Part shown: positions 1 to 5,774 of the stretch, one piece after another | Layout: every line of letters begins with the position of its first letter | Numbering within the stretch: the stretch's first letter is position 1 | Source of the DNA: a virus | Reading direction: 5' to 3' (one strand) | DNA: 39,188 bases | Virus record (IMG/VR): IMGVR_UViG_3300005613_000178 | Location: 1 to 39,188 of that record | The notes under the pieces: generated by a model | Databases searched by the model: none | Seen by the model: only the letters and a program-made list of their open reading frames with translations | What the model was told of the DNA's origin: nothing | Position numbers and translations under genes: made by a program

Positions 1-120
1 GCCACCGGAACCGTCACCGCCACCGGAACCGCCACCGTAACCGCCACCGTCACCGTAACCGGAACCGTAACCGTAACCGGAACCGGAACCGTAACCGGAA
101 CCGTCACCGTCACCGTCACC
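1..120. repeat. Hexanucleotide array, left segment (20 units)
   Basis: There are twenty uninterrupted 6-base units of the form CCG-N-N-A on the plus strand. The words used are CCGGAA, CCGTAA, CCGTCA and CCGCCA; CCGTTA, common in the right arrays, is absent here. Read on the minus strand, each unit is a Gly codon followed by TCC, TAC, GAC or GGC. It has the same orientation and phase logic as the arrays at 38594-38866 and 38911-39188. Confidence 0.95.
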
Positions 121-144
121 GTTACTACTTTTTATTTCCTCCAT
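1..144 (-). CDS. Gly-X repeat protein, N-terminal part (runs off window)
   Basis: The ATG at 144 opens with MEEIKSSN and continues as 40 residues of strict Gly-X, with X being Asp, Ser, Tyr or Gly. The start overlaps the end of the upstream 120-residue gene (stop at 132-134). An AGGGGG ribosome-binding site lies about 7 bases before the ATG, so this start looks real and translationally coupled. There are no hydrophobic segments or Cys; the product would be a flexible, Gly-rich, acidic/tyrosine chain. No family is recognised. The frame is open to base 1. If the window ends join directly, it continues in frame from 39188 to a TAG at 38904-38906, giving about 142 residues. Function unknown. Confidence 0.6.
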   Translation of the reverse strand, partial: MEEIKSSNGDGDGDGSGYGSGSGYGYGSGYGDGGGYGGGSGGGDGSGG

Positions 145-151
145 ATCGGCA
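121..151 (-). repeat. Spacer module, copy 1 (intact gene start)
   Basis: This 31-base segment recurs at 38867-38897 with one mismatch (A143 versus C38889). On the minus strand it carries the last codons of the 120-residue gene and the ATG plus first eight codons (MEEIKSSN) of the Gly-X gene. The mismatch falls in the start codon: ATG here, AGG in the other copy. Confidence 0.9.
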
Positions 152-494
152 CCCCCTTAATTGATTGTTGTGCAATTTTAGTGCAGGGAATCATTTCAAT
201 AGCTTCAAGCAATTTAATCTCCGTCACCTCACACGGAAATTTACACTCTTCTGGCCTACTCGTTCCATCCACTGCAAGTTGTGATAAGCTTGCTGCACCC
301 GCCCAGTACCAGATCCGCCTAGCGTTTTTAAGTACAACCTCTTTTCCCTCCTGAGACACCAATTCCCCTGCATGTACACCAGCAGAATAAGTACGAACAA
401 TATAATAATTATCCGCTAATACAGCGGGCGTCCCCTTGGGCACATATACTTGCCCGTCAATGGTTACCTCGTCTACCTTAAGTTTTTTATCCAT
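132..494 (-). CDS. DUF6948-like phage protein
   Basis: A 120-residue soluble protein with the conserved segments IVRTYSAGVHAGEL (about 32-45), EVVLKNARRIWYWAGA (about 52-67) and CEVTEI plus IEMIPC toward the C-terminus. This pattern recurs in small proteins of many tailed phages; I recall it as DUF6948, function unknown. The start has AAGGAG about 7 bases upstream. It sits in the leftward early operon after the recombination genes, and its last 13 bases overlap the Gly-X gene start, implying coupled translation. Confidence 0.75.
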   Translation of the reverse strand: MDKKLKVDEVTIDGQVYVPKGTPAVLADNYYIVRTYSAGVHAGELVSQEGKEVVLKNARRIWYWAGAASLSQLAVDGTSRPEECKFPCEVTEIKLLEAIEMIPCTKIAQQSIKGVPIWRK

Positions 495-521
495 ACTTTT
501 TCTCCTTGTTAATAAAATTAC

Positions 522-695
522 CTAGTCCTTGTCTTTGTTCTCATCCCTCAAGGCTTCCTGCGCAATTTCCGCCGCCTCGTAGAAAGCATCGTGAGTGCCA
601 CGCCTATATTCTTCCTCATCTGAGTAAATACACATCCCCTTTTTACCCGCTATCTCTCTTAACGCCTTCTCATACTTTTCTAATAATTTCTCCAT
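522..695 (-). CDS. Small charged hypothetical protein (57 aa)
   Basis: The ATG at 695 has AGGGG five bases upstream and reads MEKLLEKYEKALREIAGKKG, then a central acidic segment, and ends DENKDKD. It is mostly helical and strongly charged, with no membrane segment. It lies in a gap between two leftward genes, on the same strand, 27 bases upstream of the 120-residue gene start. The middle part (EEYRRGTHDAFYEAAEIAQE) resembles small helical phage accessory proteins. Function unknown. Confidence 0.65.
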   Translation of the reverse strand: MEKLLEKYEKALREIAGKKGMCIYSDEEEYRRGTHDAFYEAAEIAQEALRDENKDKD

Positions 696-749
696 ACTTA
701 CCCCTTAAATGTAACGAGAAAAACAGTTCTAATCACTTTGTCACAAAAA

Positions 750-1010
750 TTAGTTAGTATTTGTGATATTTTCCGGCAACTCACCGCCCCGGTATTCGCG
801 GGTATGGTGTGCCCTACCCTCAAATTCTGCCCTAGTTAAGTCGCAGGTGTCGGCGGTTTGTTCTTCTACCTCAACTACCATATCACCAGGCACGTCTATG
901 CCCTCAAGCCTAGCAACCCGCAACACCAGCGATTCCAAGTTATGCTCTATTGTTGCGATCCGGTCGCGATTTTCCGCGCCGTGCTCCTTTAGTTCGTCGT
1001 GTAACGTCAT
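750..1010 (-). CDS. Coiled-coil hypothetical protein (86 aa)
   Basis: Residues 1-38 form a predicted amphipathic coiled coil (heptads around IATIEHNLESLVLRVARLEG). The C-terminal half is polar with a basic patch (RAHHTREYRG). There are two Cys-free halves apart from one Cys near residue 56, and no known domain. It follows the Gp157-family gene by 14 bases; AAGGGG lies about 10 bases before the ATG. Probably a small accessory protein of the early operon; function unknown. Confidence 0.6.
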   Translation of the reverse strand: MTLHDELKEHGAENRDRIATIEHNLESLVLRVARLEGIDVPGDMVVEVEEQTADTCDLTRAEFEGRAHHTREYRGGELPENITNTN

Positions 1011-1024
1011 GTCCCATAAGCCCC

Positions 1025-1498
1025 TTATTTAACTTGTAAATTCATTTTCTCGACCAATCTAGCCCCCGTTACTTGCTCGTCGTTTTTAAGCCTTTTCTTT
1101 ACCGCAACCTTGTCAACCGCATACGTCGTTTTAATATATTCGGGTGGTATTAATGTTTCATCTTCGATCTCACAAACCTCAGATCTTCGCCAACTAAAAC
1201 CCGCGATCCCGTCCGGGCCTAGCCAGTCGTTACCCTCACCCACGCAGAAGCCTATATACGCCTTCAGACGCGATGTTTTGTTTTTGAGTACCTCACCCCG
1301 CCTTTTTAATCTTTTCGCTTCCTCGTGCAAGCTAGCGGCCTCAGAATCGAAATTACGGATGGCACGCCAACAGTTTTCGAGCTTTTCATTAAGCTGAAGA
1401 TCTAGCGCGGCTAATTCGGCGCGTAGATCCTCTTCGTCGAATTCGTCGCGGGCTTCTAGTACAGCGTTGATTGCGTCCACAATTTTATATAATTTCAT
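1025..1498 (-). CDS. Gp157-family protein (Siphovirus Gp157)
   Basis: A 157-residue protein beginning MKLYKIVDAINAVLEAR. An N-terminal helical region (about 1-95) with long coiled coil leads to RLKAYIGFCV (about 93-102) and then a short beta-rich end containing SWRRSEVCEIEDETLIPPEY and the basic segment VAVKKRLKN. This architecture matches the Gp157 family of tailed phages (known from streptococcal phage Sfi21), often encoded beside recT/bet genes as here. The biochemical role is not established. The 1498 start is chosen over an upstream ATG because AGGGG lies four bases before it. Confidence 0.85.
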   Translation of the reverse strand: MKLYKIVDAINAVLEARDEFDEEDLRAELAALDLQLNEKLENCWRAIRNFDSEAASLHEEAKRLKRRGEVLKNKTSRLKAYIGFCVGEGNDWLGPDGIAGFSWRRSEVCEIEDETLIPPEYIKTTYAVDKVAVKKRLKNDEQVTGARLVEKMNLQVK

Positions 1499-1511
1499 GT
1501 TACCCCTGGGG

Positions 1512-1817
1512 TTATCCCTTATTAAATGGATTTGCTTCCCTAACACGCGCAGAACGCGCCTCAGAATTCTTTAAAGCGGTTTCAGTGCGTATGCCGAACG
1601 TGTGTTTACTGAGATACTTGACCGGAACCCAGCAATCATACCAAACTGTTTTACCCTGTGAGTCAGTGTTCTCTTTTAGGGCAATAAGCTTACTCCTGCC
1701 ACCGATCCGCTTACATACTTTATTAAAGTGATCAGCTTTAGACGTTCCAAATCGGAAAAAGCCCTCGGAGCGATCCTGGTCACCAATAGTTAGAATTGTC
1801 TCGTGTTCACTCCGCAT
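1512..1817 (-). CDS. Hypothetical protein between bet and gp157 (101 aa)
   Basis: A small alpha/beta protein with a conserved-looking core: ETILTIGDQDRSEGFFRF (about 6-23), WYDCWVPVKYLS (about 59-70) and a basic tail. Its 5' end overlaps the 3' end of the Bet-like gene by 11 bases, implying coupled translation. Small proteins of comparable layout are common beside phage recombinase genes, but I do not recognise a named domain. A role connected with recombination is only a neighbourhood inference. Confidence 0.65.
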   Translation of the reverse strand: MRSEHETILTIGDQDRSEGFFRFGTSKADHFNKVCKRIGGRSKLIALKENTDSQGKTVWYDCWVPVKYLSKHTFGIRTETALKNSEARSARVREANPFNKG

Positions 1818-2619
1818 CGGCTACCTCTATAAATTGATATTTTTCAAACGCTTGAATGCGTTCAGCAGAACACCAACAGCCAGCGTCTTTATCAGCTATG
1901 CAGCCGAGGTCCTTAGCCGTCTTGTGTAGCTCTACAGCTTCCGCCGAATCAACGTTGGGCCAAGCGTACCTAAACGCCGTTCCGTTTTTCATAGCAGCGC
2001 GAGACTTTCTCTGTTGATCTTTCAACTGCTCTTCATACACCTTTCGTTCCTCCGACCCTTCCGGCGGTTCGGCGACGATACAGGCTCCGCTCGGCCGTTC
2101 CTTTGATTCGCCATAATCAGACGGCATTTCCTCAGTTGTATATAACCCATTTAATTCTTGGGGAAAAGCCTTTCTAAGCGCCATTGATTCGGCACACTTT
2201 AGGAGCATAACCCGTGGCATAGATTTCCAGTTGCCATAGTTTTTCCCGTACTCAACCAGATACGCTTCAGCCGTCGAAGGAAACCGCCGATCTTTTCGCC
2301 ACACTTTGGCGCGAGCAAGCTTAAGTTTATCCCCTTCAAGCTCAATCTCCGTTTCGGTTCCATCGTACATTGGGTGAGCATTGGCAATCTGATAAAAGCC
2401 ATTAATGCCCGTCATCATCTGTAGCGGACCGCCGCGTTCAGGCTTGATAAACCAAATTTCTTTTTTGTACGGATTTAGGCCGGTCGACTTACAATACTCA
2501 ATAAACACTGAAAATTCCGCTTCTGTTGCTCCGGCGGCAACGGTATTTTTTAGCTTTTTAAGCGTCTCCGCGTTATATGTAAGCCCGGTCTGCTGTATTG
2601 TTGGTAGATTTTTTGACAT
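1807..2619 (-). CDS. bet: Bet/RecT-family single-strand annealing protein
   Basis: A 270-residue protein with the Bet/RecT annealing domain at about 10-165. Diagnostic segments are EAEFSVFIEYCKSTGLNPYK, QMMTGINGFYQIAN and PRVMLLKCAESMALRKAFP, followed by LNGLYTTEEM. These proteins bind single-stranded DNA and anneal complementary strands in phage recombination and recombination-dependent replication. The C-terminal 100 residues are charged and poorly conserved, with a Cys-containing end. No RecE/lambda Exo-type exonuclease gene is adjacent; the only nuclease-like gene nearby is on the other operon (6339). GAGGGGA precedes the ATG. The gene overlaps its neighbours on both sides. Confidence 0.92.
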   Translation of the reverse strand: MSKNLPTIQQTGLTYNAETLKKLKNTVAAGATEAEFSVFIEYCKSTGLNPYKKEIWFIKPERGGPLQMMTGINGFYQIANAHPMYDGTETEIELEGDKLKLARAKVWRKDRRFPSTAEAYLVEYGKNYGNWKSMPRVMLLKCAESMALRKAFPQELNGLYTTEEMPSDYGESKERPSGACIVAEPPEGSEERKVYEEQLKDQQRKSRAAMKNGTAFRYAWPNVDSAEAVELHKTAKDLGCIADKDAGCWCSAERIQAFEKYQFIEVADAE

Positions 2620-2887
2620 TTTTCCCCTCTTGTTTCCATTCGTTCACATCACAAATTCGAGCAACGCCGGAATGTAAGTCAATTTCAACCTGACACTCCT
2701 CATTGTTCACGAAATATTTTTTCAGTAAATCTTTCAGCTCGGCTATAAAATGCTCTTTTAAAAGGAATAACTGATAGGTGGTGTCATACGGCTGGTCGAT
2801 TAGAAATTGATACGCCATATCCTCAGCGGCTTTAATTACGGCCTGCTCGAAGCCGTCCGTGTCCAGTAAATTCATTTTGATAATCAT
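2573..2887 (-). CDS. Hypothetical protein (104 aa) upstream of bet
   Basis: A helical N-terminal part (FEQAVIKAAEDMAYQFLIDQ, then HFIAELKDLLKKYF) is followed by a short beta segment (CQVEIDLHSGVARICD) and a basic tail. GGGGG lies about 8 bases before the ATG. Its last 47 bases overlap the start of bet in another frame, a long overlap that suggests coupling. No family recognised; function unknown. Confidence 0.65.
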   Translation of the reverse strand: MIIKMNLLDTDGFEQAVIKAAEDMAYQFLIDQPYDTTYQLFLLKEHFIAELKDLLKKYFVNNEECQVEIDLHSGVARICDVNEWKQEGKNVKKSTNNTADRAYI

Positions 2888-2900
2888 GGCATCCCCCGTT

Positions 2901-2934
2901 TAAAAGTGTGGGCACCCCGCCCGGAATGCCCACA
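2901..2934 (-). terminator. Intrinsic terminator or attenuator in leftward operon
   Basis: A perfect 8-base inverted repeat, TGTGGGCA (2907-2914) and TGCCCACA (2927-2934), with a 12-base loop. On the minus strand the stem is followed by CTTTTA. It lies between the 34-residue gene (stop 2950) and the 104-residue gene (start 2887), so it would limit read-through into the recombination genes. Confidence 0.6.
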
Positions 2935-2949
2935 ACTACCCGTCTTATC

Positions 2950-3054
2950 CTAACTGAACGCAACGGAAATCAGGCCCGTCGAAATCGCCACGAAAAAAAG
3001 CCCAATTCCCGCTAGCATAGATAGTATCACAGTTATAGTTTCGCGTATACTCAT
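2950..3054 (-). CDS. Tiny single-pass membrane protein (34 aa)
   Basis: The ATG overlaps the TGA of the upstream lipoprotein-like gene (ATGA junction). The peptide is one hydrophobic helix (ITVILSMLAGIGLFFVAIST, about 7-26) with a short polar start MSIRE. The frame closes with TAG just before the terminator hairpin at 2901-2934. Size and coupling suggest a genuine small inner-membrane peptide; function unknown. Confidence 0.55.
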   Translation of the reverse strand: MSIRETITVILSMLAGIGLFFVAISTGLISVAFS

Positions 3055-3350
3055 TTTTTCACCCGTTTGAATTTTAGTCCCCTAACAGCAGTTTCCTGCT
3101 CACGCACCTGCCAATAGCTTGATTTAATGTCCGGTGAAGCTTTGGTGTTGGTTATGAGTCCGTTAAGCCCTTGATTGTAAGCGCGTATACCCTCTGCATC
3201 TCCGGTGAGTAGCACGAAGCCCGTGTCTGAATCCTCAAACATTCGATGCGACATCACACCCGAACACCCAGAGCTTGCCAGCAGCGCAGCGAGTGCCGCG
3301 CCGTTAATCACAACTCGATGTTTCTTTTTCACAGCTTTTAAATGTTTCAT
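3051..3350 (-). CDS. Putative small lipoprotein (99 aa)
   Basis: The N-terminus is basic (MKHLKAVKKKHR), followed by a hydrophobic stretch ending LLASSGC at Cys29, which resembles a lipobox although the -3 Ser is suboptimal. The mature part is polar and contains EDSDTGFVLLTGDAEGIRAY. GGAGG precedes the ATG. It is coupled to the 34-residue membrane gene. Lipid modification is an inference; no known family is recognised. Confidence 0.6.
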   Translation of the reverse strand: MKHLKAVKKKHRVVINGAALAALLASSGCSGVMSHRMFEDSDTGFVLLTGDAEGIRAYNQGLNGLITNTKASPDIKSSYWQVREQETAVRGLKFKRVKK

Positions 3351-3381
3351 AGTTTACCTTCCTCCGATAACAACCTTAAAC

Positions 3382-3621
3382 CTATATAGTACCTATGTTA
3401 ATTTGTATCCGCTTGTCATTGATACACGGCGGTGTGCAACTTCCGTCAACTATATGAAGATCACAATCGCCGTCACCGGCTGAAAAGTCGGCAATAACCA
3501 AACCCGTTGTATGTTGTACGTGATCGATTAGGCTTGCCATTAAATCTCGCAGCTCCTTCGGTGAAAGCTCGTCTGTGATTTCGCCGAATAGCGCGGTGAT
3601 TCTATCCCTTCGTATGCTCAT
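3382..3621 (-). CDS. First leftward gene, hypothetical (79 aa)
   Basis: Residues 1-40 are helical (RDRITALFGEITDELSPKEL, then LMASLIDHVQHTT). The C-terminal half is acidic with two Cys (GDCDLHIVDGSCTPPCIND). AGGGG lies about 8 bases before the ATG. As the first gene after the leftward promoter it is probably expressed early. No family recognised; a regulator or host-takeover factor is possible but unsupported. Confidence 0.6.
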   Translation of the reverse strand: MSIRRDRITALFGEITDELSPKELRDLMASLIDHVQHTTGLVIADFSAGDGDCDLHIVDGSCTPPCINDKRIQINIGTI

Positions 3622-3656
3622 TTTTAAACCCCTCGTTAGTTAGTTAATTTTACCTC

Positions 3657-3685
3657 TTGACTCCAACTCTACGCCCATGTATATT
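3657..3685 (+). promoter_or_regulatory. Rightward sigma70-type promoter
   Basis: TTGACT at 3657-3662 and TATATT at 3680-3685 with an ideal 17-base spacer, upstream of the first rightward gene at 3724. It overlaps the leftward promoter face to face. Confidence 0.75.
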
Positions 3686-3694
3686 GGCTGTCAA
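3666..3694 (-). promoter_or_regulatory. Leftward sigma70-type promoter
   Basis: On the minus strand, perfect TTGACA (3694-3689) and TAGAGT (3671-3666) are separated by 17 bases. It would drive the leftward operon starting at 3621. The two divergent -35 boxes form a perfect 7-base inverted repeat (TCTTGAC and GTCAAGA). Confidence 0.6.
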
Positions 3695-3723
3695 GAACAA
3701 AAAGAGAAAAAAGGAAAAATACA

Positions 3724-3936
3724 ATGGTGTTTTATTCCAACATAGAATTAGCAGAATACCTTGGGTGTTCCCCATCTGCGATCACGCGCTGGCTCGCAAA
3801 GGGATTACCTCATGATTTTGATGGATTTAGGTACGTATATAAGTTAGACTCGGTTCTCGATTGGCTTGTTACGCAATCACCCCGCCTTCAAAGGTGGGTT
3901 AATTCGATTGCTAACAGGCCCGCCGATGGTAGATGA
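3724..3936 (+). CDS. Small helix-turn-helix DNA-binding protein
   Basis: A 70-residue protein whose segment YSNIELAEYLGCSPSAITRW (about 4-23) has the spacing of a helix-turn-helix of the excisionase/MerR-like or phage-regulator type. A wing-like part follows (DFDGFRYVYKLDSVLDWL). AAGGA lies about 8 bases upstream. As the first gene of the rightward operon, directly after the divergent promoter, it may regulate that switch; this is inference. Confidence 0.7.
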   Translation: MVFYSNIELAEYLGCSPSAITRWLAKGLPHDFDGFRYVYKLDSVLDWLVTQSPRLQRWVNSIANRPADGR

Positions 3937-4675
3937 TCCCGGCTCATACATTCTACTATTCAGAAAATTTCGCGACTGGCAGTGGTATACTGACACCAAC
4001 ACAAAAGCCCTCTTCCTACACTTCCTTATCGCCGCCAATTATAAAACAACATTTTGGAGAGAGGAAACCATTGAGAGGGGCCAGCTACTAACCGGCCTCA
4101 ATTTACTACATACGCAAACGGGTTTAAGCGTGCAATCGATCCGCACTTCACTAAAAAAATTAGAAAAAACCGGAGAAATCAAGCGTCGAGCAACAAACGA
4201 GTTTTCGATAATAACTATCTGTAATTATGAAAAATATCACGGCGAAAATTCGGGGGCTAACAAGCAGATCAACAAACGAGCAACAAACGAGCAACAAACG
4301 ACTAACAAACGACTAACAACATCTAATACCCTTAATACCCCTGATACCCCTAAAGCCCCTAAGAAGAAAAGGCGGGTTTTTGATCCATCGGGAAAAAAGA
4401 AGTATTTCGATCATGTATATTTAGATGAGAAACAACTGGAGAGCGTCAAACAGTATTACCAAAAGAAGGGCCTAACGTGGGCAGACTGTCAGGAAGCTAT
4501 GCGCGAACTCGACCGGTGGTTTGACGATAATCCGAACAAGCGTAAAACGCGGGTTGATGACGCTAAGGCGCTTAAGGGCTGGCCCCTCGACAAAGCGATA
4601 CGGCGCAAAAAAGATATGTTGCAACTAGAGCGGCAAGAAATGTATAATTATCAAGCAGGGAGGAAAAAAATATGA
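3926..4675 (+). CDS. Replication initiator, DnaD/replisome-organiser-like
   Basis: A 249-residue protein. Residues about 15-105 form a winged-helix region of phage replication proteins: DTNTKALFLHFLIAANYK, ERGQLLTGLNLLHTQTGLS, SIRTSLKKLEKTGEI and ITICNYEKYH. A low-complexity linker (about 110-150, Asn/Thr/Lys/Pro-rich) follows, then a conserved C-terminal helical domain (LDEKQLESVKQYYQKKG to LKGWPLDKAIRRKK). In related phages such proteins bind the origin and recruit the host helicase. The ATG at 3926 is chosen because it overlaps the preceding stop by 11 bases; an upstream ATG at 3866 lies deep inside the previous gene. The linker is encoded by tandem repeats that could be the origin. Confidence 0.82.
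   Translation: MVDDPGSYILLFRKFRDWQWYTDTNTKALFLHFLIAANYKTTFWREETIERGQLLTGLNLLHTQTGLSVQSIRTSLKKLEKTGEIKRRATNEFSIITICNYEKYHGENSGANKQINKRATNEQQTTNKRLTTSNTLNTPDTPKAPKKKRRVFDPSGKKKYFDHVYLDEKQLESVKQYYQKKGLTWADCQEAMRELDRWFDDNPNKRKTRVDDAKALKGWPLDKAIRRKKDMLQLERQEMYNYQAGRKKI
4270..4320 (+). repeat. Iteron-like 11-base repeats, candidate origin
   Basis: Tandem 11-mers inside the replication gene: CAACAAACGAG at 4270 and 4281, CAACAAACGAC at 4292, TAACAAACGAC at 4303 and a partial at 4314. A further exact copy stands alone at 4191-4201. Directly downstream, 4324-4359 holds four 9-mers of the type TAATACCCC. Iterons inside an initiator gene are the arrangement of lambda O, so an origin here is plausible. 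They could also simply encode a repetitive linker. Confidence 0.5.
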
Positions 4676-4986
4676 GCAGATTAGATTCGGTCTTACCAAA
4701 CAACCTAAAAATCAGTGAAGCACCAAACCTAGAGGAGCTAGAGCGCGATGCAGAGGCTAGAGGAATAAGCTTGCGCGAAAGAATGTGCCTCGAACTTAAA
4801 GAACAATACAAGGCCATATCCGGCGAAGGAACGCGAGGGGAAACGGTTTGGTTGTGTATGAATCCGGCAATTATGTCTTATCAGTGTTGGCTTGGAAAAA
4901 GAGTAATCAAACGACTGCTACCTAAACAGGTTGCTGTAGGCCGTGAGGTTACCCGCATGGCAGTAAAAAACGACTTATGGGGATAA
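4672..4986 (+). CDS. Hypothetical protein (104 aa) after initiator
   Basis: The start forms an ATGA overlap with the initiator gene, with AGGGAGG upstream. The N-terminal half is helical and acidic (NLEELERDAEARGISLRERM). The C-terminal half has two Cys, and the protein ends in basic residues then LWG. No domain recognised. Co-translation with the initiator suggests a replication-linked role, but this is position only. Confidence 0.65.
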   Translation: MSRLDSVLPNNLKISEAPNLEELERDAEARGISLRERMCLELKEQYKAISGEGTRGETVWLCMNPAIMSYQCWLGKRVIKRLLPKQVAVGREVTRMAVKNDLWG

Positions 4987-5315
4987 TGGAGCTACTGAAG
5001 AACGATAGCACCGGATATTACGATTTATACATCGGTGACATACTGGTGTGCTCTTTCGAAACGGAAGGAAAGGCACATTTTTTCGGCGATTGGTTTGCGG
5101 AAAAACTGGGAAGGCCAACAAGTATCGAAAGCAGCGCGGAACTTTACGGCCTTAACCACGCACTAGAAAACGCAGAGCGCCGGGTATTAAAGCACGCGCT
5201 AAAACTTGCTAAAGGTAATCAGGCACGGGCAGCCAGGTTGCTGCAGATTAACAGGACAACTTTTATTTGCAAGGCTAAACGATTAGGCTTAGATCCAGCG
5301 GAGTTACTTAGGTGA
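4986..5315 (+). CDS. Fis-type helix-turn-helix protein
   Basis: About 109 residues. The C-terminal part, from ALENAERRVLKHALKLAKGN through QARAARLLQINRTTF to KRLGLD, matches the Fis/NtrC-type DNA-binding helix-turn-helix (HTH_8). The N-terminal 50 residues form a small beta-rich module (YYDLYIGDILVCSFETEGKA). The start at 4986 is preferred because GGGG lies just upstream and it forms a TAATG junction; an ATG at 4977 is in frame but lacks a ribosome-binding site. Probably a DNA-binding regulator or architectural protein. Confidence 0.75.
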   Translation: MELLKNDSTGYYDLYIGDILVCSFETEGKAHFFGDWFAEKLGRPTSIESSAELYGLNHALENAERRVLKHALKLAKGNQARAARLLQINRTTFICKAKRLGLDPAELLR

Positions 5316-5398
5316 TAGAACTAGCGGACGCGATCATAATTTGGTTATGCTTTGTTGTGGGTATAATAATTTTCACTTTACTAAAGGGGACGGGGTGA
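5312..5398 (+). CDS. Tiny membrane protein (28 aa, GTG start)
   Basis: A GTG at 5312 overlaps the preceding TGA (GTGA) with GGAG eight bases upstream. The product has a short acidic start, then a hydrophobic helix (IIIWLCFVVGIIIFTLL), and ends KGTG. Its TGA in turn overlaps the GTG of the next gene. The linked overlaps on both sides are the main evidence. Function unknown. Confidence 0.5.
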   Translation: MIELADAIIIWLCFVVGIIIFTLLKGTG

Positions 5399-5610
5399 GC
5401 GGGCAAGCTTGTTGGAATTGTGTTTATTGGCGTGGCGCGGGGTTGGCGGTTTACGGGGATTGTTTGAGGTATCCACCAACACCACTCACAAACATAACGT
5501 ACACCGAACCCGGCGACGAGGATTACCCGACCGATGAATTAAGCTATGTGCGACCAGTCACGGGCCGGACTAGTTGGTGCGGTGAGCATAAACGGAAAAA
5601 GGGGCAATGA
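5395..5610 (+). CDS. Four-Cys small protein, putative zinc-binding
   Basis: A GTG start at 5395 with AAGGGG upstream gives 71 residues beginning MSGQACWNCVYW. The Cys pattern CxxC (6 and 9), Cys near 22 and a terminal WCGEHKRKKG is typical of small phage and bacterial proteins with a C-x2-C, GxCxRYPP and WCGE signature, thought to bind metal. Upstream in-frame ATG codons at about 5341 lie inside the tiny membrane gene and are rejected. Function unknown. Confidence 0.65.
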   Translation: MSGQACWNCVYWRGAGLAVYGDCLRYPPTPLTNITYTEPGDEDYPTDELSYVRPVTGRTSWCGEHKRKKGQ

Positions 5611-5774
5611 ACAACTTCGCGATGTTTTTAATAGCGGCGGCATTCATGTTTATTGCGGGATGCTTAGGTGAAGCAATGGCGGAACGGCGTATGCGCCAAT
5701 TAACAATTGATGCAGGTTGCGGTTACTACGAAGCAAAAACGGGTAAATTTAAATTCGGGAGGTTAAATGACTGA
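5607..5774 (+). CDS. Small membrane-anchored protein (55 aa)
   Basis: The ATG at 5607 overlaps the preceding TGA. Residues 3-21 are hydrophobic (FAMFLIAAAFMFIAGCLGEA), followed by the basic part AERRMRQ and the tail DAGCGYYEAKTGKFKF. The tail resembles a motif common in tiny phage membrane proteins (His/Gly, then Tyr-x-x-x-TGxF). The stop lies eight bases inside the sigma factor gene. Function unknown. Confidence 0.6.
   Translation: MNNFAMFLIAAAFMFIAGCLGEAMAERRMRQLTIDAGCGYYEAKTGKFKFGRLND

Noticed and set aside
1-120. Telomere-like ends of a linear replicon
   Set aside because: Both arrays run in the same orientation; telomeres would be inverted relative to each other. No protelomerase is recognised.
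506-757. Plus-strand open frame over the leftward block
   Set aside because: Pro/Ser-rich composition, opposite to a better supported 57-residue gene with a ribosome-binding site.
3724-3936. Temperate-phage repressor or excisionase
   Set aside because: The HTH alone is not diagnostic, and no integrase, attachment site or second repressor-like gene was found.
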